A DNA stretch of 64,000 bases from Methanobacteriaceae archaeon (GTDB taxonomy: Archaea > Methanobacteriota > Methanobacteria > Methanobacteriales > Methanobacteriaceae). The stretch spans positions 10,737-74,736 of the forward strand of contig DAHVOW010000006.1 of NCBI GenBank assembly GCA_027318585.1, read 5' to 3'. Shown here piece by piece: positions 15,772 through 23,530 of this stretch. Made by a program: the position numbers and the translations under genes. The notes under the pieces are model-generated. The model was given only the letters and a program-made list of their open reading frames with translations. It searched no databases and was not told where the DNA came from. Positions within the stretch are counted from its first letter, which is position 1, and the number at the start of each line of letters is the position of its first letter.

Positions 15772-17064
15772 ATGATGCTGATGAAGAAAACCGTCAATAT
15801 AGGACTTATAGGTTTCGGAACTATTGGAAGTGGAGTAGTAGAAACCTTTAACAGAAATTTGCCCTTGATAGAAGACAAAGTCGATGCCAAGGTGGTTTTA
15901 AAGAAAATAGTAGACCTGGATATCGTCACCGACCGGGGAGTGCAAGTAGATCCGGACCTTCTTTCTACCAACGTGGATGACATACTGGAAGATCCAGATA
16001 TGGATATTGTTATCGAATTGATTGGAGGATATCAACCAGCCCTTAATTTCATTTTAAAGGCCATTGAAAATGGTAAACATGTTGTAACCGCCAATAAGGC
16101 CCTTCTAGCCAGGCACTGGGAAGAGATTATGGATGCTGCCAGGAAAACCGGGGTCAGAGTCTGTTTTGAAGCCAGTGTGGGTGGAGGAATACCTCTTTTA
16201 GAGCCCTTAAACGATAGTCTGGCTGCTAATAAGATACAATCCATATATGGAATTATTAACGGCACCGCCAATTACATTCTAACCAAGATGAGCGAAGAAG
16301 GTCGTGACTTTGAAGAGGTTCTTAAGGAAGCTCAAAAACTGGGATACGCTGAACAGGACCCTACCTTCGATGTGGAGGGACATGATAGCGCCCAGAAACT
16401 TATTATTTTAACTATTCTAGGGTTTGGAGTCTATATAAAGCAGGAAAATTTCCATGTGGAGGGTATAAGTATGATTACCCCCCAGGACATCCAATTCGCC
16501 TCCAAAGAGTTGGGTTGTGTTATTAAGCTCTTGGCCATTTCCCAGCTGTTGGATGGTCAGTTGGAGGTTAGGGTTCACCCCACCCTGGTACCAGAAGATC
16601 ATCTTTTAGCCGCGGTTAATGGGGTTTTCAACGGAGTTTACATCGTAGGGGACGTGGTGGGGCCGGTATTGATGTACGGACCCGGTGCAGGAATGTTACC
16701 CACAGCCAGTGCGGTAGTGTCCGATTGCATGGATATCGTTGGTGACTCAAAAAAACCACTTATTTACGGACCTCAAATCAGTTCGGTAGAAAGTATTAAG
16801 CCCATGACTGAAATTGAATCTCGTTATTACCTTAGAATAACTGCTATTGATAAGCCTGGAGTTTTACACTCAATATCAGGTATTTTAAGTAATTTTGATA
16901 TAAGTATCGAGTCGGTTAACCAGGAAAAGCGAGATGAAGGCCAAGAAGTCCCCATATTTATGGTAACACATCATGCCAAGGAGCAGAATATGCTCAATGC
17001 CGTGGAAAAGATTGAAAGCCTGGAATCAGTTACTAAAAATACAGTTTTCATCAGACTTCTCTAA
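15772..17064 (+). CDS. hom: Homoserine dehydrogenase with C-terminal ACT domain
   Basis: This enzyme reduces aspartate semialdehyde to homoserine on the route to threonine and methionine. The NAD(P)-binding loop GFGTIGSGVVETF is at the N-terminus, VVTANKALLA marks the end of the nucleotide-binding domain, and GIINGTANYILT and GYAEQDPTFDVEG are catalytic-domain signatures. An ACT domain from about residue 345 (YYLRITAIDKPGVLHSISG) suggests feedback control. The start could be ATG 15772 or 15781. The length of 430 residues is usual. Confidence 0.95.
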   Translation: MMLMKKTVNIGLIGFGTIGSGVVETFNRNLPLIEDKVDAKVVLKKIVDLDIVTDRGVQVDPDLLSTNVDDILEDPDMDIVIELIGGYQPALNFILKAIENGKHVVTANKALLARHWEEIMDAARKTGVRVCFEASVGGGIPLLEPLNDSLAANKIQSIYGIINGTANYILTKMSEEGRDFEEVLKEAQKLGYAEQDPTFDVEGHDSAQKLIILTILGFGVYIKQENFHVEGISMITPQDIQFASKELGCVIKLLAISQLLDGQLEVRVHPTLVPEDHLLAAVNGVFNGVYIVGDVVGPVLMYGPGAGMLPTASAVVSDCMDIVGDSKKPLIYGPQISSVESIKPMTEIESRYYLRITAIDKPGVLHSISGILSNFDISIESVNQEKRDEGQEVPIFMVTHHAKEQNMLNAVEKIESLESVTKNTVFIRLL

Positions 17065-17152
17065 TCTATTCAGGGTCGTAATTGGTAATGTTTATTAATA
17101 GGAAGTAATAATTTATTACTAATTTTTATGTAAATATGTTGGTGTGTTTAAT

Positions 17153-17962
17153 ATGATCAATGCTTCCTCCATGTCCGACTTCCTATATTGTCCGTTGAAA
17201 GCCTATTTGAAATACGTACAGGGTTATGAAGTTTCCAGCGAACCCCTTTTAATTGGAAAATTAACACATGAACTCTTAAGAGGTTTTAATGAGATAACCA
17301 AGCGCAATCTATGGGCACTGGATAAAAACATGGCTCTGGATGAAATATCCAAAACTCTGTGGGAGGATGTTCCGTCCATAATTAAGAAAACCATAAACAA
17401 AAAAGATTACCGAGATATTGTGGATGAAGAGAGAATTGAAGAGATATGTGAGAGAATGGAAGACCAGTTCAGACTGGACTCCTTTTTATTGGTGTTTAAA
17501 TCACGGAAGATGTTGAATATTGGAATGAGTGGGGATGAAATAGCAGACACAATATTTCCTCCCTCTATGGTAGAGTTTCGCATGGAAAGCCGTTCCATTG
17601 GGCTCCGGGGAAAAGTAGACAGAATAGAGATAGAGGAGGGTGTTTATTTTCCGGTGGAGATAAAAACCGGGGTTCCACCAGTTAAGGGAGTTTGGAAGTC
17701 ACATGCACTGCAATTAGCAGCATATGCCATATTAATGGAAGAAACATTCCAGAAAGAAATCAGGGTGGGTTTTGTAGACTACGTGCAGGTTGGAGAGAGG
17801 AAACCAGTTATAATAAGTCAAGATTTGAGAGAAGAGTTCTACAATACCTTCCATGAATTGGAAAATATGATACGGGAAGGTTATGTTCCGGAAGCATCCC
17901 CCAGCAGTAGAAAGTGTAATAAATGCGAATTTAGTGAGTTTTGTGAGTATGGGGAAGCATAA
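17153..17962 (+). CDS. Cas4-like PD-(D/E)XK nuclease with Fe-S cluster, not linked to CRISPR
   Basis: The protein has the Cas4 layout: Cys13 in FLYCPLKAYL, then GKLTHELLRGF, the nuclease core with Asp in GKVDRIE and Glu-x-Lys in PVEIKTG (about residues 155-180), the QLAAYA motif, and three C-terminal cysteines in KCNKCEFSEFC. The four cysteines would bind a 4Fe-4S cluster. No cas1, cas2 or repeat array is in the window, so it is a solo member that may act in DNA repair or recombination. ATG 17153 was chosen over GTG 17144 because GGTGTG lies upstream of it. Confidence 0.8.
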   Translation: MINASSMSDFLYCPLKAYLKYVQGYEVSSEPLLIGKLTHELLRGFNEITKRNLWALDKNMALDEISKTLWEDVPSIIKKTINKKDYRDIVDEERIEEICERMEDQFRLDSFLLVFKSRKMLNIGMSGDEIADTIFPPSMVEFRMESRSIGLRGKVDRIEIEEGVYFPVEIKTGVPPVKGVWKSHALQLAAYAILMEETFQKEIRVGFVDYVQVGERKPVIISQDLREEFYNTFHELENMIREGYVPEASPSSRKCNKCEFSEFCEYGEA

Positions 17963-17971
17963 AAATTAATA

Positions 17972-17995
17972 ATTAAACCGTACCTACGGTTTAAT
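17972..17995. terminator. Perfect hairpin between convergent genes, likely bidirectional terminator
   Basis: Arms ATTAAACCGTA and TACGGTTTAAT pair over 11 bases around a CC loop. The element lies 10 bases after the Cas4-like stop and 21 bases before the cupin stop, and the two genes converge, so a shared terminator is the simplest reading. Classical archaeal terminators are T-runs without hairpins; here only short A/T stretches flank the stem. A protein-binding palindrome cannot be excluded. Confidence 0.5.
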
Positions 17996-18015
17996 GCCTA
18001 ATTAAATGAAATAGG

Positions 18016-18339
18016 CTAGGATCGGATCATGGTAAGAATCATCTTGAACTTCTCCACCGCGTGAAGGGCGTGGGGATCGTTGGCTGGCATGATAATCATG
18101 TCACCCTCATCCACTAGGTTTTTATTCCCGGAAATGATGATTTCAGCCCTACCATCGATAACCTGCACCATGGCATCGAAAGGGGCAGTATGTTCGCTTA
18201 ATCCCTCACCCTCATCAAAGGCGAATATGGTAACGGTTCCGGTTTCTTTACGTATTATTTCTCTACTAACCACTGCACCTTCCTGATATTCTATTAAGTC
18301 TTCTAACCTTATTGGTATGGATTTAAGTTCTTCGGACAT
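18016..18339 (-). CDS. Small cupin-domain protein
   Basis: The 107-residue single-domain cupin has a motif 1-like segment around EHTAPFDAMVQVIDG and motif 2 DEGDMIIMPANDPHALHA, giving a likely metal site with His in both. Family members may be sugar isomerases, dioxygenases or sensors, and the substrate cannot be predicted. A GAGGTG ribosome site precedes ATG 18339. It lies 12 bases downstream of the DUF6448 gene and is probably co-transcribed with it. Confidence 0.85.
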   Translation of the reverse strand: MSEELKSIPIRLEDLIEYQEGAVVSREIIRKETGTVTIFAFDEGEGLSEHTAPFDAMVQVIDGRAEIIISGNKNLVDEGDMIIMPANDPHALHAVEKFKMILTMIRS

Positions 18340-18351
18340 TTATGCACCTCA

Positions 18352-18855
18352 CTATCCTTGTTCCATAAATTCGTATAATTTATCCAGGTACCGGACAAAA
18401 TCCTGCTTGGATGAAATGTAATCCCTTCCGGATTCTATGTCACTGATCTGGTAATCTTTCTTGGAAAGGGCATCCTCAAAGCGTGACTGAATATCTTCTT
18501 TCATGAAAGAAACCATGAATTCAACAAGATCCGATGGATTTTCCTTTTTAAGAGCTTCTTCTGCCAGGGTAAGGGCCGGACGCCGATTGTATCCTGTGGG
18601 CTTGATTCCATCATAGGATTTTCCTCTCCCGGATAGATGAAGGCGAACCGCAGTCTCAAAGAACCAGTAATCTGCCAGTTCAGCAGCGTCAGCACTTAAC
18701 TCCCGAACTAGGATGGTTCTCTCGAATGCCTCTTTAAGTTCGCCTTCATGTTCAACGGCAACAAATGGAAGAATATAATTTACATTTTCCATATCTAGGG
18801 CAATTTCAGCTGCATTCACTACTGGTCCGTCCATACTTTCCGAATGGGGTGGCAT
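18352..18855 (-). CDS. DUF6448 family protein
   Basis: The 167-residue protein begins PPHSESMDGPVVNAAEIAL and contains ELADYWFFETAVRLHLSGRG, the most recognisable segment of this uncharacterised, mostly helical family. It may bind metal or be a stress protein, but the function is unknown. It has a very strong ribosome site (GGAGGTTTGTA before ATG 18855) and a TATAAATT-like box about 25 bases upstream. The downstream cupin probably shares its message. Confidence 0.75.
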   Translation of the reverse strand: MPPHSESMDGPVVNAAEIALDMENVNYILPFVAVEHEGELKEAFERTILVRELSADAAELADYWFFETAVRLHLSGRGKSYDGIKPTGYNRRPALTLAEEALKKENPSDLVEFMVSFMKEDIQSRFEDALSKKDYQISDIESGRDYISSKQDFVRYLDKLYEFMEQG

Positions 18856-19007
18856 TACAAACCTCCTAAAAAAATTTATAGAATCATGTATGCTTTACTA
18901 TGTTCTTGGGATTATAAAATTGTGCACCAATAGAGAGCCATGAAGCTTCAATTGATATAGAAAAAAAATTTAAATCCTTATAAAACCATATTAAAACTGG
19001 TGATTAA

Positions 19008-19286
19008 ATGGCAAGTAACGAGGAACTCCTGAACAAATGTGAAAATTTAGACGACGGTACCGTGATGGGATCCTGTCAAGTCCTGTTAAAAATGATGGAT
19101 GAAAAAGATATCGAGATTGAAGAGGAAGGAGAACAAACTTACCTGCAAATGGCAGAAAACTTAAAACCACAGGATGTGTCCAAGGTACTTCAACTGGCAT
19201 TGAAAGTCAGGGAAAGTGGGGATATAAAGGACCCTGATCTGAAAAATGCGGCCAGTCGATTAATTAGAGCTATTGAAATGAGTTAA
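19008..19286 (+). CDS. Small acidic helical protein, unknown function
   Basis: The 92-residue product is acidic and probably all-helical (NKCENLDDGTVMGSCQVLLK, then MDEKDIEIEEEGEQTYLQM, and a last helix NAASRLIRAIEMS). A GGTGA site 5 bases before ATG 19008 and good codon usage support it as a real gene. I recognise no domain. It converges with the ACT-domain gene, whose stop lies only 4 bases away. Confidence 0.7.
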   Translation: MASNEELLNKCENLDDGTVMGSCQVLLKMMDEKDIEIEEEGEQTYLQMAENLKPQDVSKVLQLALKVRESGDIKDPDLKNAASRLIRAIEMS

Positions 19287-19290
19287 ATAC

Positions 19291-19947
19291 CTAAAACCTT
19301 TTTCTTTTTAATTTTTTAAGGTCGAATATGGCAGTTTCAGCCACTGCCATAACTGCCATCACACCGGCCTGAACCGGATCCGTCACCACCAGATCGGCCT
19401 TTTTGGTGACACTACCCGGCATGTTAAGGCTGATGACGATGACTTCGTGTTCACTTTTAATTTCTTCAATGGCCCGGGTAATAGAGCCCCCCATAATGGA
19501 ACCAGCCAGGACCAGAGCCCCCACCCTTGGTAGTCTCCCTACCGCAGATACGGCTTCAGCAAGTTCTTTTTCACCCACCAGGGGTATGGTGTCCACGCTG
19601 ATCCGTTCTCCCCGGATATTATGCCTATCCGCTTCGGTAATGGCACCTTGAGCTACCATAGCCACTTGAGCACCACCCCCAATTATAATTATTCGTTTAC
19701 CATAAATATCCGAAAGAGAACGGTGTATTTCCACTTGTTGCACTGCTTTGAAGCTTTTAATCTTATTTATGAATATATCGATGTTTTTCACATCCTCCAG
19801 TTCCATGTAGATGGATCCTGAATCCTTATCTTCAATGAAAAGGTGGGTGTACGTGATATTTACCCCACTACTAGCCATCAATGCACTTATATCGTTAAGG
19901 ACACCTGGCTCGTTTCGGGCTTTGATGTTAATGGCAATTTCCTTCAT
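19291..19947 (-). CDS. ACT-domain regulatory protein (DUF5612, COG2061-like)
   Basis: The 218-residue protein has an N-terminal ACT domain (INIKARNEPGVLNDISALM) and a C-terminal Rossmann-like half (KRIIIIGGGAQVAMVAQGAI, later VGALVLAGSIMGGSITRAIEE). This architecture is annotated in archaea as a predicted allosteric regulator related to homoserine dehydrogenase metabolism. That link is weak, but homoserine dehydrogenase does lie 2.2 kb away. Amino acid binding by the ACT domain is likely; the effect is unknown. Confidence 0.78.
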   Translation of the reverse strand: MKEIAINIKARNEPGVLNDISALMASSGVNITYTHLFIEDKDSGSIYMELEDVKNIDIFINKIKSFKAVQQVEIHRSLSDIYGKRIIIIGGGAQVAMVAQGAITEADRHNIRGERISVDTIPLVGEKELAEAVSAVGRLPRVGALVLAGSIMGGSITRAIEEIKSEHEVIVISLNMPGSVTKKADLVVTDPVQAGVMAVMAVAETAIFDLKKLKRKRF

Positions 19948-20090
19948 TTATATCACTATAAGTTAAGCTCTGAAGCATAGCTTCCCGGTTTGTAATATTA
20001 ATATGAAGCCTCCCTGAATATAAATTTGATAAATTAGTGAGATGTTTTAATTAGGTTTATAACGGTAACATATCCTTAATATTGTGCAAT

Positions 20091-20552
20091 TTAGTATCCT
20101 GACTTTTTACCAGTCAGCTGGTCAATTTCAACTTTTATAACGGTTACTCGTTCCAGATCTGCTTGGGAGTACTCAAAGGATGATTGTGAGGTATATTTTT
20201 TCATTATTACGTTAAGGGCATCTTTTTTATCTTTAACTTCTTCCAGGAAGTGTGCTCGACCAAAACCTATCACACTGTAGTAACGCATACCCGAGTTACA
20301 GGGTTTGGAATCTTCCACAAACTCGGTTTGAATGTCTGCTTCAAAACATACCCGGTTGTTCTTCTGTAGAATATCAATTTTCTTCCCTGCCGGGGCGGAG
20401 TGAAGGTATATGCATTTATCCCGATAACCAAAGTTCATTGGCACCAGGTAGGGCTGGTTATTTTCGGAAAATGATATTCTGAGTATTTTGGCTTCTTGTA
20501 GTACCCATTTAATTTTTTCAGAATTTTTAATCTCTTTGTCACTTCTTCGCAT
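20091..20552 (-). CDS. Pyridoxamine 5'-phosphate oxidase-like flavin protein (NimA-like)
   Basis: The protein has the split-barrel flavin fold of the nitroimidazole-resistance (Nim)/PNPOx-like group: AKILRISFSENNQPYLVPMNFGYRDK at the start (split-barrel strands), IYLHSAPAGKKID, RVCFEAD and the C-terminal VTVIKVEIDQLTGKKSG. It probably binds FMN or F420 and reduces or sequesters a small oxidised compound. ATG 20552 follows AAGGGG; an upstream ATG at 20591 is less likely. It diverges from the ArsR gene, and the ArsR operator lies in the shared intergenic region. Confidence 0.82.
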   Translation of the reverse strand: MRRSDKEIKNSEKIKWVLQEAKILRISFSENNQPYLVPMNFGYRDKCIYLHSAPAGKKIDILQKNNRVCFEADIQTEFVEDSKPCNSGMRYYSVIGFGRAHFLEEVKDKKDALNVIMKKYTSQSSFEYSQADLERVTVIKVEIDQLTGKKSGY

Positions 20553-20659
20553 TTGGGCCCCTTCTTTATCTCTTTTTAGGAAAAAGTTCATTTAAACTGG
20601 GAACTTTAATTTGATTCCAGTCAAGGAAACTTTTATATACTATTTCACATATATATTAC

Positions 20660-20675
20660 TTCGATAGTTATCGAA
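20660..20675. promoter_or_regulatory. Palindromic operator before arsR
   Basis: TTCGATA-GT-TATCGAA is a perfect 7-base inverted repeat with a 2-base spacer. It sits directly after a run of TATA-like sequence (20632-20657) and 23 bases before the arsR start, so a bound dimer would block transcription start. A related 16-base site occurs before the flavodoxin genes at 21018. Autoregulation by the ArsR protein is the likely reading. Confidence 0.6.
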
Positions 20676-20698
20676 TTGTAATATTAATGAGGTTTTCA

Positions 20699-20998
20699 AT
20701 GGACACCCCTAAAATGGCAAAGGTTTTTAAAGCTCTTTCAAACCCAAACCGATTAGAATTATATTTAAAAATCGTTGAAAATCAGGAAGCCAGTTATGAA
20801 ACAAGTGGCGAGTGCTTGATAAGTGATATTGCCACATCTTTAAATATTGGTCCGCCCACCATTTCTCATCATCTCAAAGAATTGTCCAATGCTGAATTAA
20901 TTTTTACTGAAAGAAAAGGGAAATATTTGGTGGCTAGGGTTAATGAAGAGATGATTGATAGAGTGAATGAACTTTTAAAGTTACAACAGAGGAAATAA
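20699..20998 (+). CDS. ArsR-family winged-helix regulator
   Basis: The protein of about 99 residues has the ArsR signature FKALSNPNRLELYL near the start and the recognition helix in GPPTISHHLKELSNAELI. The metal-binding ELCVCDL box of metallosensors is missing (GECLISDIA in its place), with only one cysteine, so it may sense redox state or another ligand instead. ATG 20699 was preferred to 20687 because GAGG lies just upstream. It heads a group with the flavodoxins and aldo/keto reductase. Confidence 0.88.
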   Translation: MDTPKMAKVFKALSNPNRLELYLKIVENQEASYETSGECLISDIATSLNIGPPTISHHLKELSNAELIFTERKGKYLVARVNEEMIDRVNELLKLQQRK

Positions 20999-21017
20999 TA
21001 TTTTTATATATATACAT

Positions 21018-21033
21018 TTCGAAAGTTGTAAAA
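21018..21033. promoter_or_regulatory. Degenerate copy of the ArsR operator before the flavodoxin genes
   Basis: TTCGAAAGTTGTAAAA matches the arsR palindrome at 12 of 16 positions, with the left half-site best conserved. It directly follows a TATATATA-rich promoter (21002-21014), as at the arsR site. The flavodoxin start is at 21071. This suggests that the ArsR protein also controls the flavodoxin/aldo-keto reductase genes, perhaps with lower affinity. Confidence 0.45.
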
Positions 21034-21070
21034 TTAAGAAATTATAGAAATGAAACAATGGAGAAAATAA

Positions 21071-21526
21071 ATGAAAACATTACTAATTTACAAGTCTATA
21101 CACCATGGAAATACAGAAAAAATAGCTAAAGTAATGGCAAATTCTCTCGAAGCTGAATTAATGGACTTAAAAAACTACCAAACAAATCTTATTGATGAAT
21201 ATGATTTAATTGGTTTTGGTTCTGGAATATACTTTAACAAACCTCATAAAAAGTTAATAAAATTCATTGACGATTTAAATGACGTGAAAGGTAAAAAAGC
21301 ATTCGTATTCACTACCAGTGGAAGGGGGACTATTGGATACAACGATTTACTGATAAATAAATTATCCCATAAAGGTTTCAAAATCATTGGAGACTTTAGT
21401 TGTAAAGGTTTTGATACTTGGGGTCCTTTTAAACTTATTGGTGGCTTGAATAAAGGAAAACCTGATGAAGAAGACCTTAAAAATGTAAAAAAGTTTGCTG
21501 AAAGCCTAAATGGAGAAATAGAATGA
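21071..21526 (+). CDS. Flavodoxin-domain protein, copy 1
   Basis: The 151-residue protein has the flavodoxin FMN phosphate loop near the N-terminus (YKSIHHGNTEKIAKVM), then DEYDLIGFGSGIYFNKPHK and KKAFVFTTSGRG, as in the flavodoxin/HemG-like group. It would carry electrons at low potential in the cytosol. A GGAG ribosome site precedes the ATG. Its stop overlaps the start of copy 2 by four bases (ATGA). Confidence 0.88.
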   Translation: MKTLLIYKSIHHGNTEKIAKVMANSLEAELMDLKNYQTNLIDEYDLIGFGSGIYFNKPHKKLIKFIDDLNDVKGKKAFVFTTSGRGTIGYNDLLINKLSHKGFKIIGDFSCKGFDTWGPFKLIGGLNKGKPDEEDLKNVKKFAESLNGEIE

Positions 21527-21981
21527 AAATTGCAGTAATGTATAAGTCTGTTCATCGTGGGAACACCAAAAAAATAGCTGAAACAATAGCAGAATATCTT
21601 GAAGCAGACTTATTTGATTTGAAGGATCTTAACAAGGATATTGTCAAAGAATATGATTTAATTGGCTTTGGTTCTGGAATATACTATTATAGACCCCATA
21701 AAGAACTAAGAAAATTTGTAGAAAGCATGGATTATGTAAAAAATAAAAAAGCATTCCATTTTTCAACAAGCGGCGATGGAAAATACAACGACTGGTTAGA
21801 GAAAAATTTATCAAAAAAAGGTTTTGAAGTTATAGGAGAATTCCATTGTAAAGGATATTACGCCCACTCCATTAAAGGACTAATCAGTCGTAAGGGTTTA
21901 AATAAAGGAAGGCCAAATGAAGAAGAATTTAAAAATGCAGAAAGCTTTGCAAATGATTTAAAAAGTAAACTTAAAAAATGA
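21523..21981 (+). CDS. Flavodoxin-domain protein, copy 2
   Basis: The 152-residue paralogue of the preceding protein has the matching segments YKSVHRGNTKKIAETI, KEYDLIGFGSGIYYYRPHK and KKAFHFSTSGDGKYNDW. The two look like a tandem duplication that has since diverged. The order flavodoxin-flavodoxin-Fe-S aldo/keto reductase suggests that one or both feed electrons to or from the reductase. It starts in an ATGA overlap. Confidence 0.88.
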   Translation: MKIAVMYKSVHRGNTKKIAETIAEYLEADLFDLKDLNKDIVKEYDLIGFGSGIYYYRPHKELRKFVESMDYVKNKKAFHFSTSGDGKYNDWLEKNLSKKGFEVIGEFHCKGYYAHSIKGLISRKGLNKGRPNEEEFKNAESFANDLKSKLKK

Positions 21982-22023
21982 ATATTTGCCTGTGAACAGG
22001 GAACATGATACTAGGTGAAAAAT

Positions 22024-23235
22024 ATGCAGATGAGAAAATTAAAAAATGGCGATGAAATTTCAGCCCTGGGATTTGGTGCCATGAGACTTCCCACCAAAAA
22101 CATGGGGATTGATAAAAAACGTGCTAAAGAACAGATTTATTATGCCATAGACCATGGGGTGAATTTTATTGACACTGCATTTACATATCCGGGTAGTGAA
22201 TCTTTTTTGGGAGAAGTACTTACCCGTGAATACCGGGAAAAAGTAAAGCTCTGTACTAAAATGCCCTTGTGGTTCATTAAAAAATATGAAGATATGGAAA
22301 AATACCTAAAAATACAGCTTGAAACACTTCACACGGATTATATTGATTATTATCTACTTCACGGTCTTGATAAAAATAGTTTTGAAAAACTAAACGAATT
22401 AAGGGTTTTTGACTTTTTAGAAAATGCTAAAGATGAAGGAAAAATAAAAAACATTGGTTTTTCATTCCATGATAATATCACAGCATTTAAATATATCGTG
22501 GACGCTTATGATTGGGATGCGTGTTTAATCCAGTATAACTATTTAGATGAAACAAATCAGGCCGGAACTGAAGGATTGAAGTACGCAGCTTCAAAAGATA
22601 TCGCCGTATTTGTTATGGAACCCCTGAAGGGAGGTATTCTTGCTGGTGAAGTACCTGAAAAGATACTTCAAATATGGGATAAATCTGATGTTAAAAGAAG
22701 CCCTGCGGACTGGGCTTTAAGGTGGGTTTTAAATCACCCGGAAGTTACATGTGTTCTTTCAGGAATGAATGACGAAAAACAGGTGGACGAGAACATAAAG
22801 ATTGCAAACGAAGTTCAACCTGATTCATTAACAGATGGAGAGTTAAAACTTTACGACGAGGTTAAAGAAGTTTATAATGATCTTACTGCAGTTGACTGTA
22901 CTGGATGTGGCTACTGTATGCCTTGTCCACAAGGGGTTAATATTCCAAGATCTTTTGAGTTATATAATCACAAGCATATGTTTAAACAAGGAGCCATCTC
23001 TATCTTTTATCTGATGCAGTTAGGAGGTCTTACGGATGAGAATGAGGCTTATGCAGGACTTTGCACTAACTGTGGTAGATGTGGGAAGTCATGCCCCCAA
23101 AAGCTGGATATTCCTGAGCTTTTAGAAGACGTTTCAAAAGAAATGGAAGGTAGAGGCTTTAAATATAAAGTAAAATTTGTGGGATCAATAGGTATGCCTA
23201 TTGTTCAGGCATTTATGTCTTTAAGCCGCAGATAA
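22024..23235 (+). CDS. Aldo/keto reductase with C-terminal 4Fe-4S ferredoxin domain
   Basis: The N-terminal 270 residues form an aldo/keto reductase barrel (ISALGFGAMRLPTK; catalytic region FIDTAFTYPGSE; LHTDYIDYYLLHG; NIGFSFHD). The C-terminal part has CTGCGYCMPCPQGVNIP and CTNCGRCGKSCPQKLDIP, two cysteine sets expected to bind 4Fe-4S clusters. Such proteins are widespread in anaerobes and their substrates are mostly unknown. Electron supply from the flavodoxins upstream is plausible. ATG 22024 was chosen because AGGTGA lies 6 bases before it, rather than GTG 22015. Confidence 0.9.
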   Translation: MQMRKLKNGDEISALGFGAMRLPTKNMGIDKKRAKEQIYYAIDHGVNFIDTAFTYPGSESFLGEVLTREYREKVKLCTKMPLWFIKKYEDMEKYLKIQLETLHTDYIDYYLLHGLDKNSFEKLNELRVFDFLENAKDEGKIKNIGFSFHDNITAFKYIVDAYDWDACLIQYNYLDETNQAGTEGLKYAASKDIAVFVMEPLKGGILAGEVPEKILQIWDKSDVKRSPADWALRWVLNHPEVTCVLSGMNDEKQVDENIKIANEVQPDSLTDGELKLYDEVKEVYNDLTAVDCTGCGYCMPCPQGVNIPRSFELYNHKHMFKQGAISIFYLMQLGGLTDENEAYAGLCTNCGRCGKSCPQKLDIPELLEDVSKEMEGRGFKYKVKFVGSIGMPIVQAFMSLSRR

Positions 23236-23419
23236 TCAACTTATCTAGAGGATACTACCTCAATATTTTTTTATTAACTATCCTAAGATAGTAGACCTGT
23301 AAAATGATTATTAATAGGATCTTCAAGTGATATGAAAAATTAGAAGACATGACTGAGGTACAATTTTCTTATGACATATCGTGGTGATTTTTTTATTGAT
23401 CTTTAATTGATCTCATTTT
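23236..23419. other. Intergenic region after the aldo/keto reductase
   Basis: Just after the stop there is a T-run (about 23264-23271) and a small hairpin ACTATC-CTAA-GATAGT at 23277-23292, which together may end the upstream transcript. The remainder is AT-rich and I see no gene in it. The tetR promoter and operators follow at 23420-23487. Confidence 0.4.
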
Positions 23420-23435
23420 ACTAACGAACGTTAGT
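23420..23435. promoter_or_regulatory. TetR operator, upstream copy
   Basis: ACTAACG-AA-CGTTAGT is a perfect 7-base inverted repeat. It lies immediately before the TATA-like TTTATATA at 23436-23443, where the BRE should be. Its ten-base core AACGAACGTT is identical to that of the second palindrome at 23470-23487. Binding here would block TBP/TFB. Confidence 0.65.
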
Positions 23436-23469
23436 TTTATATATCATAAACGATAACTTCTAAATAGGA

Positions 23470-23487
23470 AGCGAACGAACGTTCGCT
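23470..23487. promoter_or_regulatory. TetR operator, downstream copy
   Basis: AGCGAACG-AA-CGTTCGCT is a perfect 8-base inverted repeat sharing the core AACGAACGTT with the site at 23420. The two centres are 51 bases apart, close to five helical turns, and the TATA box lies between them. This copy would cover the transcription start expected near 23466. The TetR start codon is 44 bases further on, so autoregulation of the whole operon is likely. Confidence 0.65.
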
Positions 23488-23530
23488 ATTAAAAAGGAAG
23501 ATTGCTAAGAGATGAGTATGGAGATCAAAC

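Noticed and set aside
15755..15785. GATGATG and CTGATGA strings suggesting a C/D-box sRNA
   Set aside because: No spaced box pair, guide or closing stem. The bases are the start region of homoserine dehydrogenase.
17153..17962. CRISPR system around the Cas4-like gene
   Set aside because: No direct repeats with regular spacers and no other cas genes are visible in the window.
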